From Caprimulgus europaeus (Eukaryota; Chordata; Aves; Caprimulgiformes; Caprimulgidae): a stretch of 64,000 nucleotides of DNA. A program made the translations under genes and the position numbers. Shown here piece by piece: positions 49,301 through 58,800 of this stretch. The stretch spans positions 5,378,001 through 5,442,000 of the forward strand of contig OU015540.1 in NCBI GenBank assembly GCA_907165065.1, given 5' to 3'. Within the stretch, counting starts at the first letter, position 1. Each line of letters starts with the position of its first letter. A model generated the notes under the pieces. The model ran no database searches. It had not been told where the DNA came from and worked only from the letters and a program-made list of their open reading frames with translations.

Positions 49301-51123
49301 CCCAGGTAGCAATCACGATGAGCCTGTTCAACCAGATCAGAGCAAGTTGGCCCTGATCTGTGCAGGTCCCTGGGGTTCTTCGGAAGCTGGAATTCATCGC
49401 AGGACTGGAGTGATTATAAAGTAGCAATTAATTGCCTGTGCCTTGTACCATAACTCAATCAATCAGAAACATGGTACTCCATTTTGAAACACAGATTATA
49501 ATTTTACTCCAAGATTTAAGACATACAGGCTGCACTTGACAGTGTTAATAACGTACACGAGCACATGCCTTTCAGCCACTTTAATCTATAGCTGAAGCAA
49601 TAAAATGTGGTATCATGGATCAGTTGTGGGATTAATTGGGCCCCCACTCTGGCCCTGACTCACTGCAGCTGTGGGCAAGTTGCACAGTTCCAGATCCCAA
49701 ACTTGTGTGACCAATGGAGGGTCTCCAGAGAAGACCACCAATATGAAATCTGACCTAAAAGCTGCCCTTGGCATCTCAGCTAATAAGAGAGATTTGAAAA
49801 ATTCTATTTTCACTTTTCCACAGCTGTTTTCACTTTCATAAACTAGAGCAGCATCCCCCTAGCAGCTCCTGACAGGAGAGCTGATGCTGATGAAACACTG
49901 CATAATGCACATAAATGATGTCTCACCAGAAGAGTGTGCAATTATCGAAACAGACCTGTTCTATGACCCCACCAGTCACAAGCAACTAGTTTCTATAGGA
50001 ACCAGGTTTATTTCCACAATAACAAGTCAAACTACCTGTCAATTTAATGAGGGTTTCATGAACAGCTCCCAGTCTTGAGCACTGTAGTAGACATTTTTGA
50101 GTAGTTCCAGTGACAGCAAAGGAACATTTATTCACTGTGACTATCTCGGAGCACAAGGTGAGCTCCTTGGCTTTGGATAGCTTTTAATATTCACAAGAAT
50201 GCAACAATTAACTCAGCTTCATCATCTCTCTAACCACATCTGAGTGACACTGCTAAGAGCATCTCATTCCCATGGGCTGAACTCATCTCAGAAGCATTTG
50301 AAAATATTATCTTGCACATTATAATCCCAAATTCTGCAGGAGGAGCAAGGAATAGTGTAAGTCTCTCAGGGACAGCCTGAACCTCTGGAATACTTCGGTT
50401 AATCGCTGTATTGGGTAACCCTAGCCACTGAGGGTAAGAAAATAAACTCAAATAAGCAGCATGTGGGGATGGGTCACACCAAGTACTATGGCTTTTTTTG
50501 CATTAGAGAGGAATGCAAGGTATTCTAGATATTGACTTTATTTTAAGCAATTCCACTTTGAGCAGAGGTTTCTGCGTCTGCCTTAGTCGTCTTTCAGCAC
50601 AATGTGAGGACAATGCTTCAGTTTAACAGAGAGCCACAGGGCTGAAGGTTGAAACATGGGAAAGGATTAAATTTTCAAAGCACTCCTCTTACTCTGATCC
50701 ACACAGAGAGATGCTGAGGTCCTGGAGCAATGGTGCAGACTCAGACAGGACTATAATCCCAGCTCCTTTTAGCTGCTTATTATGAATCCATCACTCAAGC
50801 AGATCTCAAAGAGATGAGCACACTGAAAATCACTGTTCAAGGACTAGCCACCACCACCTGCCAGGTTACCCAGCCTCAGCTCCCCTACTATATATTTTTC
50901 TCCTTTGCAGGATGAAACTTTTGCTTTAAATCACACAGAGCTTTGCAGAAAGAGAGCAAGTCTAAGTTTTTTCCTCCAGCTGGGCCACAGAGCCCAGGAA
51001 CACCAGAGGAGAGCTGGACATGACAGAAAGGATGCTGGGGATGGTTACCACCCAGGTGCTCCTCCCCATCCCATGTCCTCTCCCCAAAGCAAGCAGACTC
51101 ACCATAAGCTGCTGCTCCTCCAT
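34147..51123 (-). CDS. KIF19: KIF19-like kinesin, complete gene, 18 coding exons, 952 aa
   Basis: Kinesin-8-family motor related to KIF19, which in mammals walks to cilium tips and depolymerises microtubules to limit cilium length. Exons in transcript order: 51103-51123, 48747-48827, 46543-46653, 45511-45598, 44886-45022, 44525-44650, 43241-43435, 42320-42472, 41313-41435, 40470-40623, 39340-39514, 38104-38293, 37129-37399, 36836-36957, 35877-36019, 35361-35466, 34624-35082, 34147-34350. They total 2859 bases; all donors are GT, all acceptors AG, and every phase joins. Motor domain is about residues 7-345: Walker A GPTGAGKT at 98-105, switch I NKTSSRSH at 208-215, switch II DLAGSE at 244-249. 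Neck and coiled coil are about 346-610, then a basic Ser/Pro-rich tail. Human KIF19 is 998 residues with the same domain order. Function is inferred from the family. It lies between EIF3B and CHST12, unlike human KIF19, so it may be a paralogue rather than the KIF19 orthologue. Confidence 0.93.
34624..35082 (-). CDS. KIF19: KIF19-like coding exon 17 (basic tail)
   Basis: 153 codons, phase 0. Contains [18 protein letters not shown] and [18 protein letters not shown], which match the spaced basic clusters of the human KIF19 tail (AARRRSRALG and KRRKRRSRSFE). The acceptor is another tandem AG (tttttagcag); the inner site at 35079 would drop one Gln. Confidence 0.88.
35079..35084 (-). promoter_or_regulatory. 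KIF19: Tandem (NAGNAG) acceptor, exon 17
   Basis: The minus strand reads tttttagCAG|ATACC. Either AG keeps the frame; the choice adds or removes one glutamine. Confidence 0.7.
35361..35466 (-). CDS. KIF19: KIF19-like coding exon 16 (tail)
   Basis: One base completing a Ser codon plus 35 codons ([20 protein letters not shown], ending GPVQQ). Acceptor is ttcatttcacag. The frame stays open leftwards into the preceding intron by chance. Supported by phase only. Confidence 0.7.
35877..36019 (-). CDS. KIF19: KIF19-like coding exon 15 (tail)
   Basis: 47 codons plus two bases of tail: [20 protein letters not shown], ending [10 protein letters not shown]. Little primary similarity remains. The call rests on frame, phase and good splice sites. 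Reading through its donor meets a stop at once. Confidence 0.72.
36836..36957 (-). CDS. KIF19: KIF19-like coding exon 14
   Basis: About 41 codons (first split). [20 protein letters not shown], then [19 protein letters not shown]. Corresponds to the helical segment of KIF19 containing VPQRLEELYEVYLRELEEG. Similarity is lower than in the motor; phases at both ends fit. Confidence 0.85.
37129..37399 (-). CDS. KIF19: KIF19-like coding exon 13 (coiled coil)
   Basis: 90 codons plus one base. Contains [20 protein letters not shown] and [16 protein letters not shown], then a Gln-rich helix ([15 protein letters not shown]). Collinear with human KIF19 (RRIGSEEQREVLSLLCRVHE). Confidence 0.94.
38104..38293 (-). 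CDS. KIF19: KIF19-like coding exon 12 (acidic insert)
   Basis: 63 codons after a split Asp codon. Begins WEREKAQ, has an acidic stretch ([20 protein letters not shown]) parallel to the acidic insert of KIF19, then a helix ([18 protein letters not shown]). Confidence 0.9.
39340..39514 (-). CDS. KIF19: KIF19-like coding exon 11
   Basis: Helical segment with [20 protein letters not shown] and [14 protein letters not shown]. The acceptor is a tandem cagcag; using the inner AG starts the exon at 39511 and drops one residue. Confidence 0.92.
39511..39516 (-). promoter_or_regulatory. KIF19: Tandem (NAGNAG) acceptor, exon 11
   Basis: The minus strand reads ctcctgcagCAG|AGAGG. The outer site gives Ala-Glu-Arg, the inner site Glu-Arg. 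Both preserve frame with the upstream phase-1 donor. Confidence 0.7.
40470..40623 (-). CDS. KIF19: KIF19-like coding exon 10 (neck)
   Basis: 51 codons plus one base. [19 protein letters not shown] followed by a charged helix ([18 protein letters not shown]). Matches the neck and first coiled coil of KIF19. Confidence 0.94.
41313..41435 (-). CDS. KIF19: KIF19-like coding exon 9 (end of motor)
   Basis: 41 codons, phase 0. [19 protein letters not shown], then [20 protein letters not shown], the end of the motor core. The usual TLTYAGRAKNI reads [11 protein letters not shown] here. Confidence 0.95.
42320..42472 (-). CDS. KIF19: KIF19-like coding exon 8 (loop L12, alpha-4/5)
   Basis: 51 codons, phase 0. 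Contains [20 protein letters not shown] and [10 protein letters not shown]. The loop between them ([13 protein letters not shown]) is two residues longer than human KIF19 (SDKGSNKYINY). Confidence 0.96.
43241..43435 (-). CDS. KIF19: KIF19-like coding exon 7 (switch I and II)
   Basis: 65 codons, phase 0. Contains [20 protein letters not shown] (switch I) and [15 protein letters not shown] (switch II). Confidence 0.96.
43685..44148 (-). mobile_element. CR1 LINE, 3' fragment, minus orientation
   Basis: About 465 bases of clear CR1. On the plus strand it reads ggttggaagggacctt, agctcatccagttccaac, and further on ccaggctgaacagcctcaac. It is inserted in the intron between KIF19-like exons 6 and 7, in the same orientation as the gene. 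It is 5'-truncated and has no intact frame. Confidence 0.95.
44525..44650 (-). CDS. KIF19: KIF19-like coding exon 6
   Basis: 42 codons, phase 0. Starts [19 protein letters not shown] and ends [10 protein letters not shown], collinear with human KIF19. Confidence 0.95.
44740..44774. repeat. Perfect short hairpin, 14-bp stem, 7-base loop
   Basis: ccttgggttgtaca at 44740-44753 is followed by tttgagc and then the exact reverse complement at 44761-44774. Flanking bases extend the stem with a small bulge. It lies in the intron between KIF19-like exons 5 and 6. Confidence 0.9.
44886..45022 (-). CDS. KIF19: KIF19-like coding exon 5 (P-loop end)
   Basis: Completes the nucleotide-binding loop ([18 protein letters not shown]), then [17 protein letters not shown], ending MSYLE. 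Confidence 0.96.
45511..45598 (-). CDS. KIF19: KIF19-like coding exon 4 (start of P-loop)
   Basis: 29 codons plus one base. Contains [17 protein letters not shown]. The P-loop glycine codon is split across the next intron. Confidence 0.96.
46543..46653 (-). CDS. KIF19: KIF19-like coding exon 3 (long loop L2)
   Basis: 37 codons, phase 0. Contains [20 protein letters not shown], close to the long L2 region typical of KIF19, followed by the FVFDMVFD strand. L2 contacts the microtubule in this family. Confidence 0.94.
48364..48381 (+). repeat. A18 run in KIF19-like intron 2
   Basis: Eighteen consecutive A on the plus strand, a T run in the transcript sense. Confidence 0.95.
48747..48827 (-). 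CDS. KIF19: KIF19-like coding exon 2
   Basis: 27 codons, phase 0 at both ends. Starts [17 protein letters not shown], the first strand of the kinesin motor, and ends GEQ. Acceptor is tgtgtgcag, donor GTGAGC. Confidence 0.93.
51103..51123 (-). CDS. KIF19: KIF19-like coding exon 1 (start)
   Basis: Encodes only MEEQQLM, then a GTGAGT donor. The ATG is in a perfect Kozak core (GCCATGG). Human KIF19 has the matching N-terminal end (DQQLM) directly before VALRVRP, so both start and junction are supported. The frame stays open upstream to an ATG at 51372, but that extension has no kinesin similarity. Confidence 0.88.
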
Positions 51124-53076
51124 GGCCAAGCTGCAAGATGTCAGCTCAGGGCTGGGTGATTTGCCCAGGGAGGTGCACCTTGAGTTGGACAAAGCCAGGA
51201 GACTGCACAGGCAGGAGACTAAACGTTTCTGAGACAGCAGCAATGACCCCAGGGAAGGCAGAGGCAACGCCTGCGCTGCCCCAGGTGGGACACGACTGCA
51301 GGAGAGGCAGCAGTGAGATACTGAGCCCCAGGGCAGCAAGGGGCTGCAGGAAGCAGGGTGCCACCACTGCACCTTGCACGGATGCAGTGAAAGGGGTCAG
51401 GACAAGCAAAACGACCCACCTGCAAGCCCAGATTAGTTCTGTACATGCAAATCTATCTCCACACAGCCTTGGTGAACAGGACACAGCCTTCATTTTCTGC
51501 CCTAGGATGCCAGATTTCTCCTTCCCCTAGGATCAAACATGCAGCACAGCTGGGTACAGGGACACACACCTCCACCAGAAGCTGAGCAAGCAGCACCGTG
51601 GCCGCTCCAGTCTTGCAGGAGAACCGACAACAGCCAGCAAGATCGTCAGGAAACAGTGTGCTGCCTCCCTGAGCTAAGTGCAGACTTCCATTGCCTTGTC
51701 ACTTCATGCACAGTGGCATTTCATGACTCCTACATTCAGGAAAAAAAAAAAATCCTTCAGTATTTTTAGTGTCAGTCCATTCATTACAACAGCCTATTAA
51801 AAAAAACCCCACAGGATCACCTTTTGTCTTCATTTTTTATTACAGTAAACAAGTTACATAAAAGTTACAGTAAGGCTTTATTAAAAAAAATAAAATTTAA
51901 GAAGTTACAACTCAATAAAGCAAGTGAACAAAACTTGCCCTGTGAATTTGGTATTAAAGACTGTAGATGGTTAAAAGGCTCTGAGAATATTTATTACAAA
52001 TTCAAAATAAACACTGTGAAAGTGAAGACTCGGCCAGGATTATATGAATTGTTCCAGTTAATCTTGCTATTTAAGAACAATCATTAAAAATACTTAATAC
52101 TTTAACAAAGACAATGAGAGATACTACCCTACTTAATATTTAAGGGTTGTTTCCCTCCCTCCTCACTCCCCCAAATTCTGGACCCTTGAAGGCATTCAGT
52201 GGAGGTTGGAACTGCTGTTGGAAGCCTTTTTCCCCACCCATACATATTCCTGTGCAGTACCTACACACCTGCTTCTGTTTTGACCATCCTTCAGAAGCCC
52301 TCACAAAGGCCACAGACCACAGGATGAAAACCAGCAGCATAGAGTGCTTGAAGCTACAAACCAATGTGGATTCAATCCATCAAGACCTTTCCTCCCTATT
52401 ACAACTCCTCATGTTATTCCAAGATATGTCAAATAGACTGGACTACCAAGCACATACCTAAAGAGCAATTTCAGTAGCACATAATTTTCAAAAAACATTT
52501 GAAGTAACAAACACTACAGAAAAGAGAGAGTAATTGAAGGGAGCAGTGTCAGAAATGCCTGTTAGGTGAGGAGAGGCCTTAACTGCTGGTCAGCTTCCAA
52601 AGCTCCTAGAGGAGCACTGTTTGGTTTTTTGGTTGTTTCCCCCACCTCCACCCCTCACTGATGATGCACATTTCAGAGAAGCATCTTGAGAACTCAATTT
52701 AATATTGACATTTTGACATTACATTTATTTACTTTGAAAATGGCCAGGAATAAAGCACAGCAGCCTATTAAAACTCCACTGCATAGAGACAGGGGAAAAA
52801 AAAGCCTTTTAACTCAATAATTTAGAAAATGACTGAGAAGTCAGTTCTAAAAATAAAATTACTCCTGCTATAGGAACTTGAGCCATTATGGGAGAACTCT
52901 GATGTGCTAGAAGTTCTTCTGCATTGTTTTCCCAAAAAGGTTTGTTTTTTTTTCCAGTTCAGTTGAGAGATCAGCTTGATAAATATTGTGGGAAAAATGA
53001 TCATCTATGTATCTGTCTGTATGGATTATCAATGTAAAAATGCAGAAAACTGGAAACTAATCTAGACTTCAGAAAA

Positions 53077-53095
53077 AACCAAACCAAACCAAACC
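53077..53095 (+). repeat. (AAACC)n microsatellite
   Basis: About four AAACC units, followed by A/C-rich sequence. Confidence 0.85.
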
Positions 53096-54210
53096 CCAAA
53101 AAAACCCAAAGCAAACACCTGCTGGTTTAAGAGTGAACTATTGAAACTAAGTCAATACCACCACCATGGAACAGTAATTTTTGAAGAGTCTTCCTGGTGA
53201 AGAGAACATGGGAGTTAACTGAGGAGCTCGTGCATTTGCTATCACAGCAAGTCAGGACAAAGAAAAGTGAGTGCAAAACATGACTGTCCCTTGGCTGACT
53301 CCAGCTGAGCAGGGCTACCCTTTGCCCAAAGAGTACTTTCTGCTTTCCACTGCACATCTGTGTAAGTAAGCTCAGGGTTTAAGAGTAGCCAGTCAAGAGA
53401 ACTCATGTCAGCAATTGCACTGCCCAATCCAGGAGAGGAGACAGGAACATCCTCATTCTCCTCTGCCCCTCAAGGCACAAGCAGCAGGCCAATCTCTCTC
53501 ACTGTTCTGACAATATCCAGAAAAGAATTTCTACTCATACACACAGAGAAGTTGCTCCACTAGCTTTAAATTCACTTCTTCCCCCTGAGCACAGAGGGCT
53601 TTAGAAATGAAACTAAGTACTGTAACAGGGAGCATAAGACGTGTGCACACAGAGCACTTCTCTGAACGACTACAACGTTCACTAACAAGACTTAGAGTAA
53701 TCCAGTAATTCCTGAGGCTAGTTATCAGTTTGCAAATGGTTTAAGAAATCCACTCATTTTCTAGTCATTGCACTATAGTGAATAGGTCAACTTGTCAGAT
53801 TAATGTGCCATACCATTGCTTATGCAAAGAACAAACAAACCACAACACAAAACCAGAAGAGCCGTGAGGAACAGAGATTAAAAAAAATCCAAAGCAACCA
53901 CATAGTCAGTACAGCAAACACACTCTTACTGCTGTGGGTATGTTTGACTTTCATCACTCAGGGAATGATTCCCTACAAACAACACGTAGCCAGCCTGGTT
54001 TTAGTATAGGTCTGCTTTTATTTCCATATTCAGCTCTTCGAGGGAGACATCCTTTCACAATCTGAAAGGAGGAGGATATAGCCCACTGTAGTGCTGCTTC
54101 AGCACACTAAAACACATCATACGAAAAATGGTTCTGTTGACTTTTCTCCAAACAAAATGAGCACCTGTCCATGCACTCGGGACATAGAAAGAGTCCTGAA
54201 ACAGAAACAT

Positions 54211-54227
54211 TGTGTGTGTGTGTGTGT
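54211..54227 (+). repeat. (TG)n microsatellite
   Basis: Eight uninterrupted TG units plus one base. Confidence 0.95.
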
Positions 54228-54703
54228 AAGACAGAGGTGCGCTGATGAATCTCACCTCACTGGCAACAGTCAAACACTGCCAGTTAGCAAGGACTGCACA
54301 GGAGTCAGGAAGTAAATACTGGTAGTAGTGGATTTAAAAAGAAAAGGGGAAAAAAAAAATAAATCAAACCCTAAAAAAAAGAATAAAAATTTAAAAGCAG
54401 CGCCTTTCCAGTATCTCGCTGCAGCAGGCAGCAAGACTTAAAGGCACTACAATGTGTCAGAATGGAGAAAATCTGGTGCATCCACCCTTCCAGAGTACCA
54501 GAATATGGATTAAAAATTCCAAAGTTGATGTAGGCTTTCTGAAAACGAACAAACTTCTTTTCAGCACAAGATATGGTGGTGCTGCAGAAAAGGAAAAAAG
54601 AGGCGAGTTAGTTACTTTGCTTTTATACAAACAGCTCGACCTTACCACAGATGCTTGGTGAAAAGCTACAAAAGCATGTTTTTCATCTGTTCTTAAACTG
54701 ATG

Positions 54704-54709
54704 TTTATT
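54704..54709 (-). terminator. EIF3B: Possible distal poly(A) signal of EIF3B
   Basis: Minus-strand AATAAA about 1 kb past the EIF3B stop. Use is unproven. Confidence 0.2.
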
Positions 54710-55720
54710 TAAATGCAGGCATTAAGCAGCTTCTCTCCCTCTTCCTTCCATAAAAGCATCTCCCATGTAGGGGACACAGATAACTCAGATCCAACTATAT
54801 TCAAAGGTATCAAGGCTATTAGCTTTTTTCTACAGGTACAGAGGGGTACTGCTAATAATTTGACTCCTTAGACACCTGGAGGCTAAAGAGTTGTTTGGGT
54901 GATTTAGAGCTGCAAAAAACATACTTCCAGTCTACCCTTAGGTGAAGTCCTACACATGACAGAGCAGGAATGCATTCCAGGTTTTAAGTCCTATGTGAGC
55001 ACCTTCACAATTAAACTATCTTTTCCCTTCTCAATACAACAATACCAGTCCCCTAAAGGACATTTCATACAACAGAGGCTGAAAGTAGCCTCTATTTTCA
55101 ACATACAGATATATAGTATGAATTTACAACAAGGAACCAGCAAAAACACTGGATTAAATAAAAGATTTCAGCAACAAACCATGACAGCATGTGAGGATCT
55201 GCTATTACTGAATTCTACCCAGCGTTTCTAGAAAATGATAGCAGAGTTCATGTGGATATTTAAATATCTACTCAAAGTGATATCAACCCACAGTCAACTT
55301 GCTGTGTAGTCATCAGTACAGTATTCAAACTCTGTTCAGTCTTCAATTAACATGAAATGCTTCCAAAAGCCAAAATTTCTATCTAATGCTAAACACAATT
55401 CCTTCTACTGACAGAACTGTTAGTCTGCAATTCACTGTGTTTAAAAGTTGACCCTGTGTTGTGGGTTTGATCACTCTAGCAAGACAAGACATACACAGTA
55501 TTCTGCTTAGCACAGCTCATAAATCTGACTGTCTGTGATTAATTTAAAAAAACCCTTTTGTTTGTCCCCTCTAGCCACAGAGAAGACATAAACCAACACA
55601 GAGAATAACTCATTCACTCCTGCAAACAGACCTAATTTGTTCAAGCAAATTACTGAATCTATAGAAAGAGCTGACAGAAAAAGTTTCTCTCTACTGAGAG
55701 GTATGCCATCTTACCACAGT

Positions 55721-55726
55721 TTTATT
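55721..55726 (-). terminator. EIF3B: Poly(A) hexamer directly after the EIF3B stop
   Basis: The minus strand reads TAATTAATAAAA, so an AATAAA begins two bases after the stop codon. If used, the 3' UTR would be only a few tens of bases. It may be unused. Confidence 0.35.
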
Positions 55727-55728
55727 AA

Positions 55729-55832
55729 TTACTCTGGTTCTGCAAGGGTAATAATTTCTTCATTGATAAAAAATTCAACAGTCTCCTCCTCCCAGTCATC
55801 AACATTGCTGTCCAGCTCATCTGTGTCTACTC
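55729..55832 (-). CDS. EIF3B: EIF3B last coding exon
   Basis: [20 protein letters not shown], then [13 protein letters not shown] and stop. Acidic C-terminus; the last residues differ from human (PLGNQE). Confidence 0.96.
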
Positions 55833-58800
55833 CTGGAATAGAGAAAACATTAACACTGAATGCATCAAACAAGGCAGCAAGGGACAGATTTGATGCCCTT
55901 GACACAAGCAGTCCTTAAAACAGGAATGAAGTAAGAGGTATTTGGTGCTTTAAATCATAACAAGGACATGCTAAATTCATTAAATGACAAACAAGCATTA
56001 CTGTCTCCCTGCAGGATTTCCTGGTTAAATGCAACACTCAAGTCTCTTCACAGTCTTACTCCAAGGTCAAGCCAATGCTTGCCTTGAAGCATTAAGAGGT
56101 GAGGTAAAACACAGATACCAAAACCTGGCAGCCAGCAGTATTTGTGCTTTCTCCCATTAAAAAAAAAAAAAAAAATTATGATCTGTTGTGATTTAGGATA
56201 AAAAGTACAAACATAACCTTCAGAGAACAGGGGACTAGCTTTGTCAGGAAAAGGAAGGAGAAGTGAATGAACTCCTGGAACAGGGTGGTAGTTCTGGAGG
56301 CAGCAGCAGTTATCTAGCAGCTCTTTACAAGTACTCTGTGGGCTCACCCCCTCGGAGCTCCAGGCGCTCGTTCCTCTGCTCCATGTACAGCTCTTGTGCC
56401 ATCTTGCGGTACTTCCTGAACTCTTCCATCATTGTACGTCTCCTTTCCACCAGCTCCTACAGAGGCAGGAAGAAGTCATTAAACCTCCCAAATAAATCAT
56501 TCCAAATGGAATATATTTTTGTTAGCAAGTCAAACTTTTGTTCTCATGAACTTAACTTTCTACTGACTTAAAAATAAAAAAGATTTCTAATTTAAAGAGC
56601 TCTTCCATAATTTGAAGACTGGCTAATAGAGCAGCTTGCCAAGAATCCCAAAATTTAACCACCTTTACTTAATAAAGTATCACCAGTGCCTCTCCAGATT
56701 AGTTACTGTTTAACCTGGGAGTTTAGTAGCACCTGCCCCAACTACCCATTGGAACTAACTAAACATCTACATTCAGATGAACACAGATGTTTGTTATAAA
56801 ATAAACTTATATATCACCAGTACAAAATAGCTAGGGACAGGTTACAAGAGTTTCATCTGCATTATTATATTCCAAAATGTCTTGCCTTTGAAGCTTTAGA
56901 CTGGCTCAGGCGATCCTTCTGCTCAAATATCTTTGAGTATTTCTTCAGGTCCTTCTTAATTTGCTGTAAAACAGGAAATATTATTTCAACCAGAGTGTAA
57001 GACCAGCAATCAAAATGACCATATTCTGCAAGAACTCTTCAGTAGGCCTAAGCAGGCTTCACATTTTTTAAAAATGCAATTCCCCTTCACTATGATTTTG
57101 TTTGTTCTTCCTGGCTTACAGGTAACGTAAATACTTCTGTACATGTGCAATTAGTGAAGTCTGGACAGCTAAATTCAATTTTTTTTTTATTCTTGATACC
57201 CTTTCACTGTACCCTAACTGGAAGAACAACTTGTTACCATTTATATCCTGTGCTTAAGGAACAGTTAATATCTACAGCCATTCCCAGAAGTGAGGTCTCT
57301 CACAGCAATATGGATTTGGGTTTTTTTTGTTCCCCTCTCCCTGACCCCCAATTCAGGGCAAAAGGCAGTTGCATGATTCTGTAACAGTCCAAGCTTCACC
57401 CTCAAGAAGAGGGAGTGAACAACATATGCTTATACACCAAACCAATGTCAGCAGAAAGAGTCAGTGGAACACACTACCTTTATCTGATCCTCACTGAGCA
57501 AGGTAGCTGGCCGTGGTCTCCAGAGAAGCTGACAGAACCTATCTTTGTTGTTTTTCTGAAGCAGACGGCCTTGGAAGGTCCATAACCAATATGCATTGTC
57601 CACCTGGAAGAGTAGTGCACCATTTCAGTCAAGATAAACTGTAGCTTAACAATCTGATCCTCACTCTATGTCTTAAGAGTCTTTTTATAAGATCAGCACC
57701 ATTAATCAACAGAACCAGGGTGCTCTTTTTGTTTGCATCTGCCTTACAGAAATCAAATTCCTCAGTGAAAGATCTGTTCCACTGAAGCTTTGCAAGAAGT
57801 TACCTTCTGGAGGATTGCAACAGTTTGAAACTAAGCCAGCCCTTCTACCATATTCTTAAGTCTCAGATTCTACACTTGAACAGGAGAGGATTACAGTGCA
57901 GTGGCTGGAACCAAGCAAAAGTAATGAAAGGTGCAATAAACCCTGCTGTTCTGTATGGATCACAAGGAGATCAGGTTTCAAACTGTTAAGACATAATGAA
58001 AATTCTTAGAAAAGATACTCTGTTTAGACTCATCAACTGCCCTTCCAGAACTTATTTTAGGCAACCAGTGAAGCTAATGGGCCAAATAAATACTGCTGTT
58101 CAGAACATGAACACATCAAACTATGGTGCAGGTTTTAAGTCATATGATCAGTGACTGGTGTTCTTTTCATCTACCGAACCAATAGCCCTTTCCAACACCA
58201 CTGGAACAGAAAAAACCCCAAACCATCAGTACCTTGTGGCTCCACCAAGACACAGAAGTCACAATATATCTGCCTGTAGGATCCCATTCCACATCTGAAG
58301 CTGTATAGTGTTCAGCAATATTCATCATGGTGCAGTCAGATGTATCAACAAATGCTAAGGCACCATTCATGCTGCAAAGACAAAACAAGACAGACTGTTT
58401 TACACACTAGTATGGTGTGTTTTTTAAAAAGCATTTCACAAGCTGCATCTTTACAAGTCCTCACACAAAGATAAATTTTCACAGCAATCAAGAGACAGGC
58501 TCATACCAGTGTCTGTGGCTAGAAAGCAACGTGATGAACAAAAACCCAAGTGAGAATGTCACTTTTGTTTCTATGTTCAGTGACCCTTAACCCATTTTAT
58601 TTCTGTTCTTAAAGTCACAGTGGAAACATACCACAAGTAAGTTACAGCCAAAGTTTAACAACCATATGCTTACAGCTACTTAAGTAGTGAAGATAAGATT
58701 AAAGAAAAAACCACAGATTTCTAAGATGAACAGCAGCACTTGTCTGAAAGCATGTAAAGGCAAATACTGCTCAACTGGTTAATAAAAAATCGTTTTCACT

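Larger units (their letters stand above)
51124..55728. other. Spacer between EIF3B 3' end and KIF19-like start
   Basis: Holds the KIF19-like promoter and 5' UTR at its left end and possibly the EIF3B 3' UTR at its right end. There is no CpG island. I looked for a paired RFX X-box near the KIF19-like start, expected for a ciliary gene, and did not find a convincing one. No other coding exon is supported. Simple repeats lie at 53077-53095 and 54211-54227. Confidence 0.5.

Noticed and set aside
51124-51372. N-terminal extension of the KIF19-like frame to an upstream ATG
   Set aside because: The extra residues are not kinesin-like, and the downstream ATG has an ideal GCCATGG context and the family's short N-terminus.
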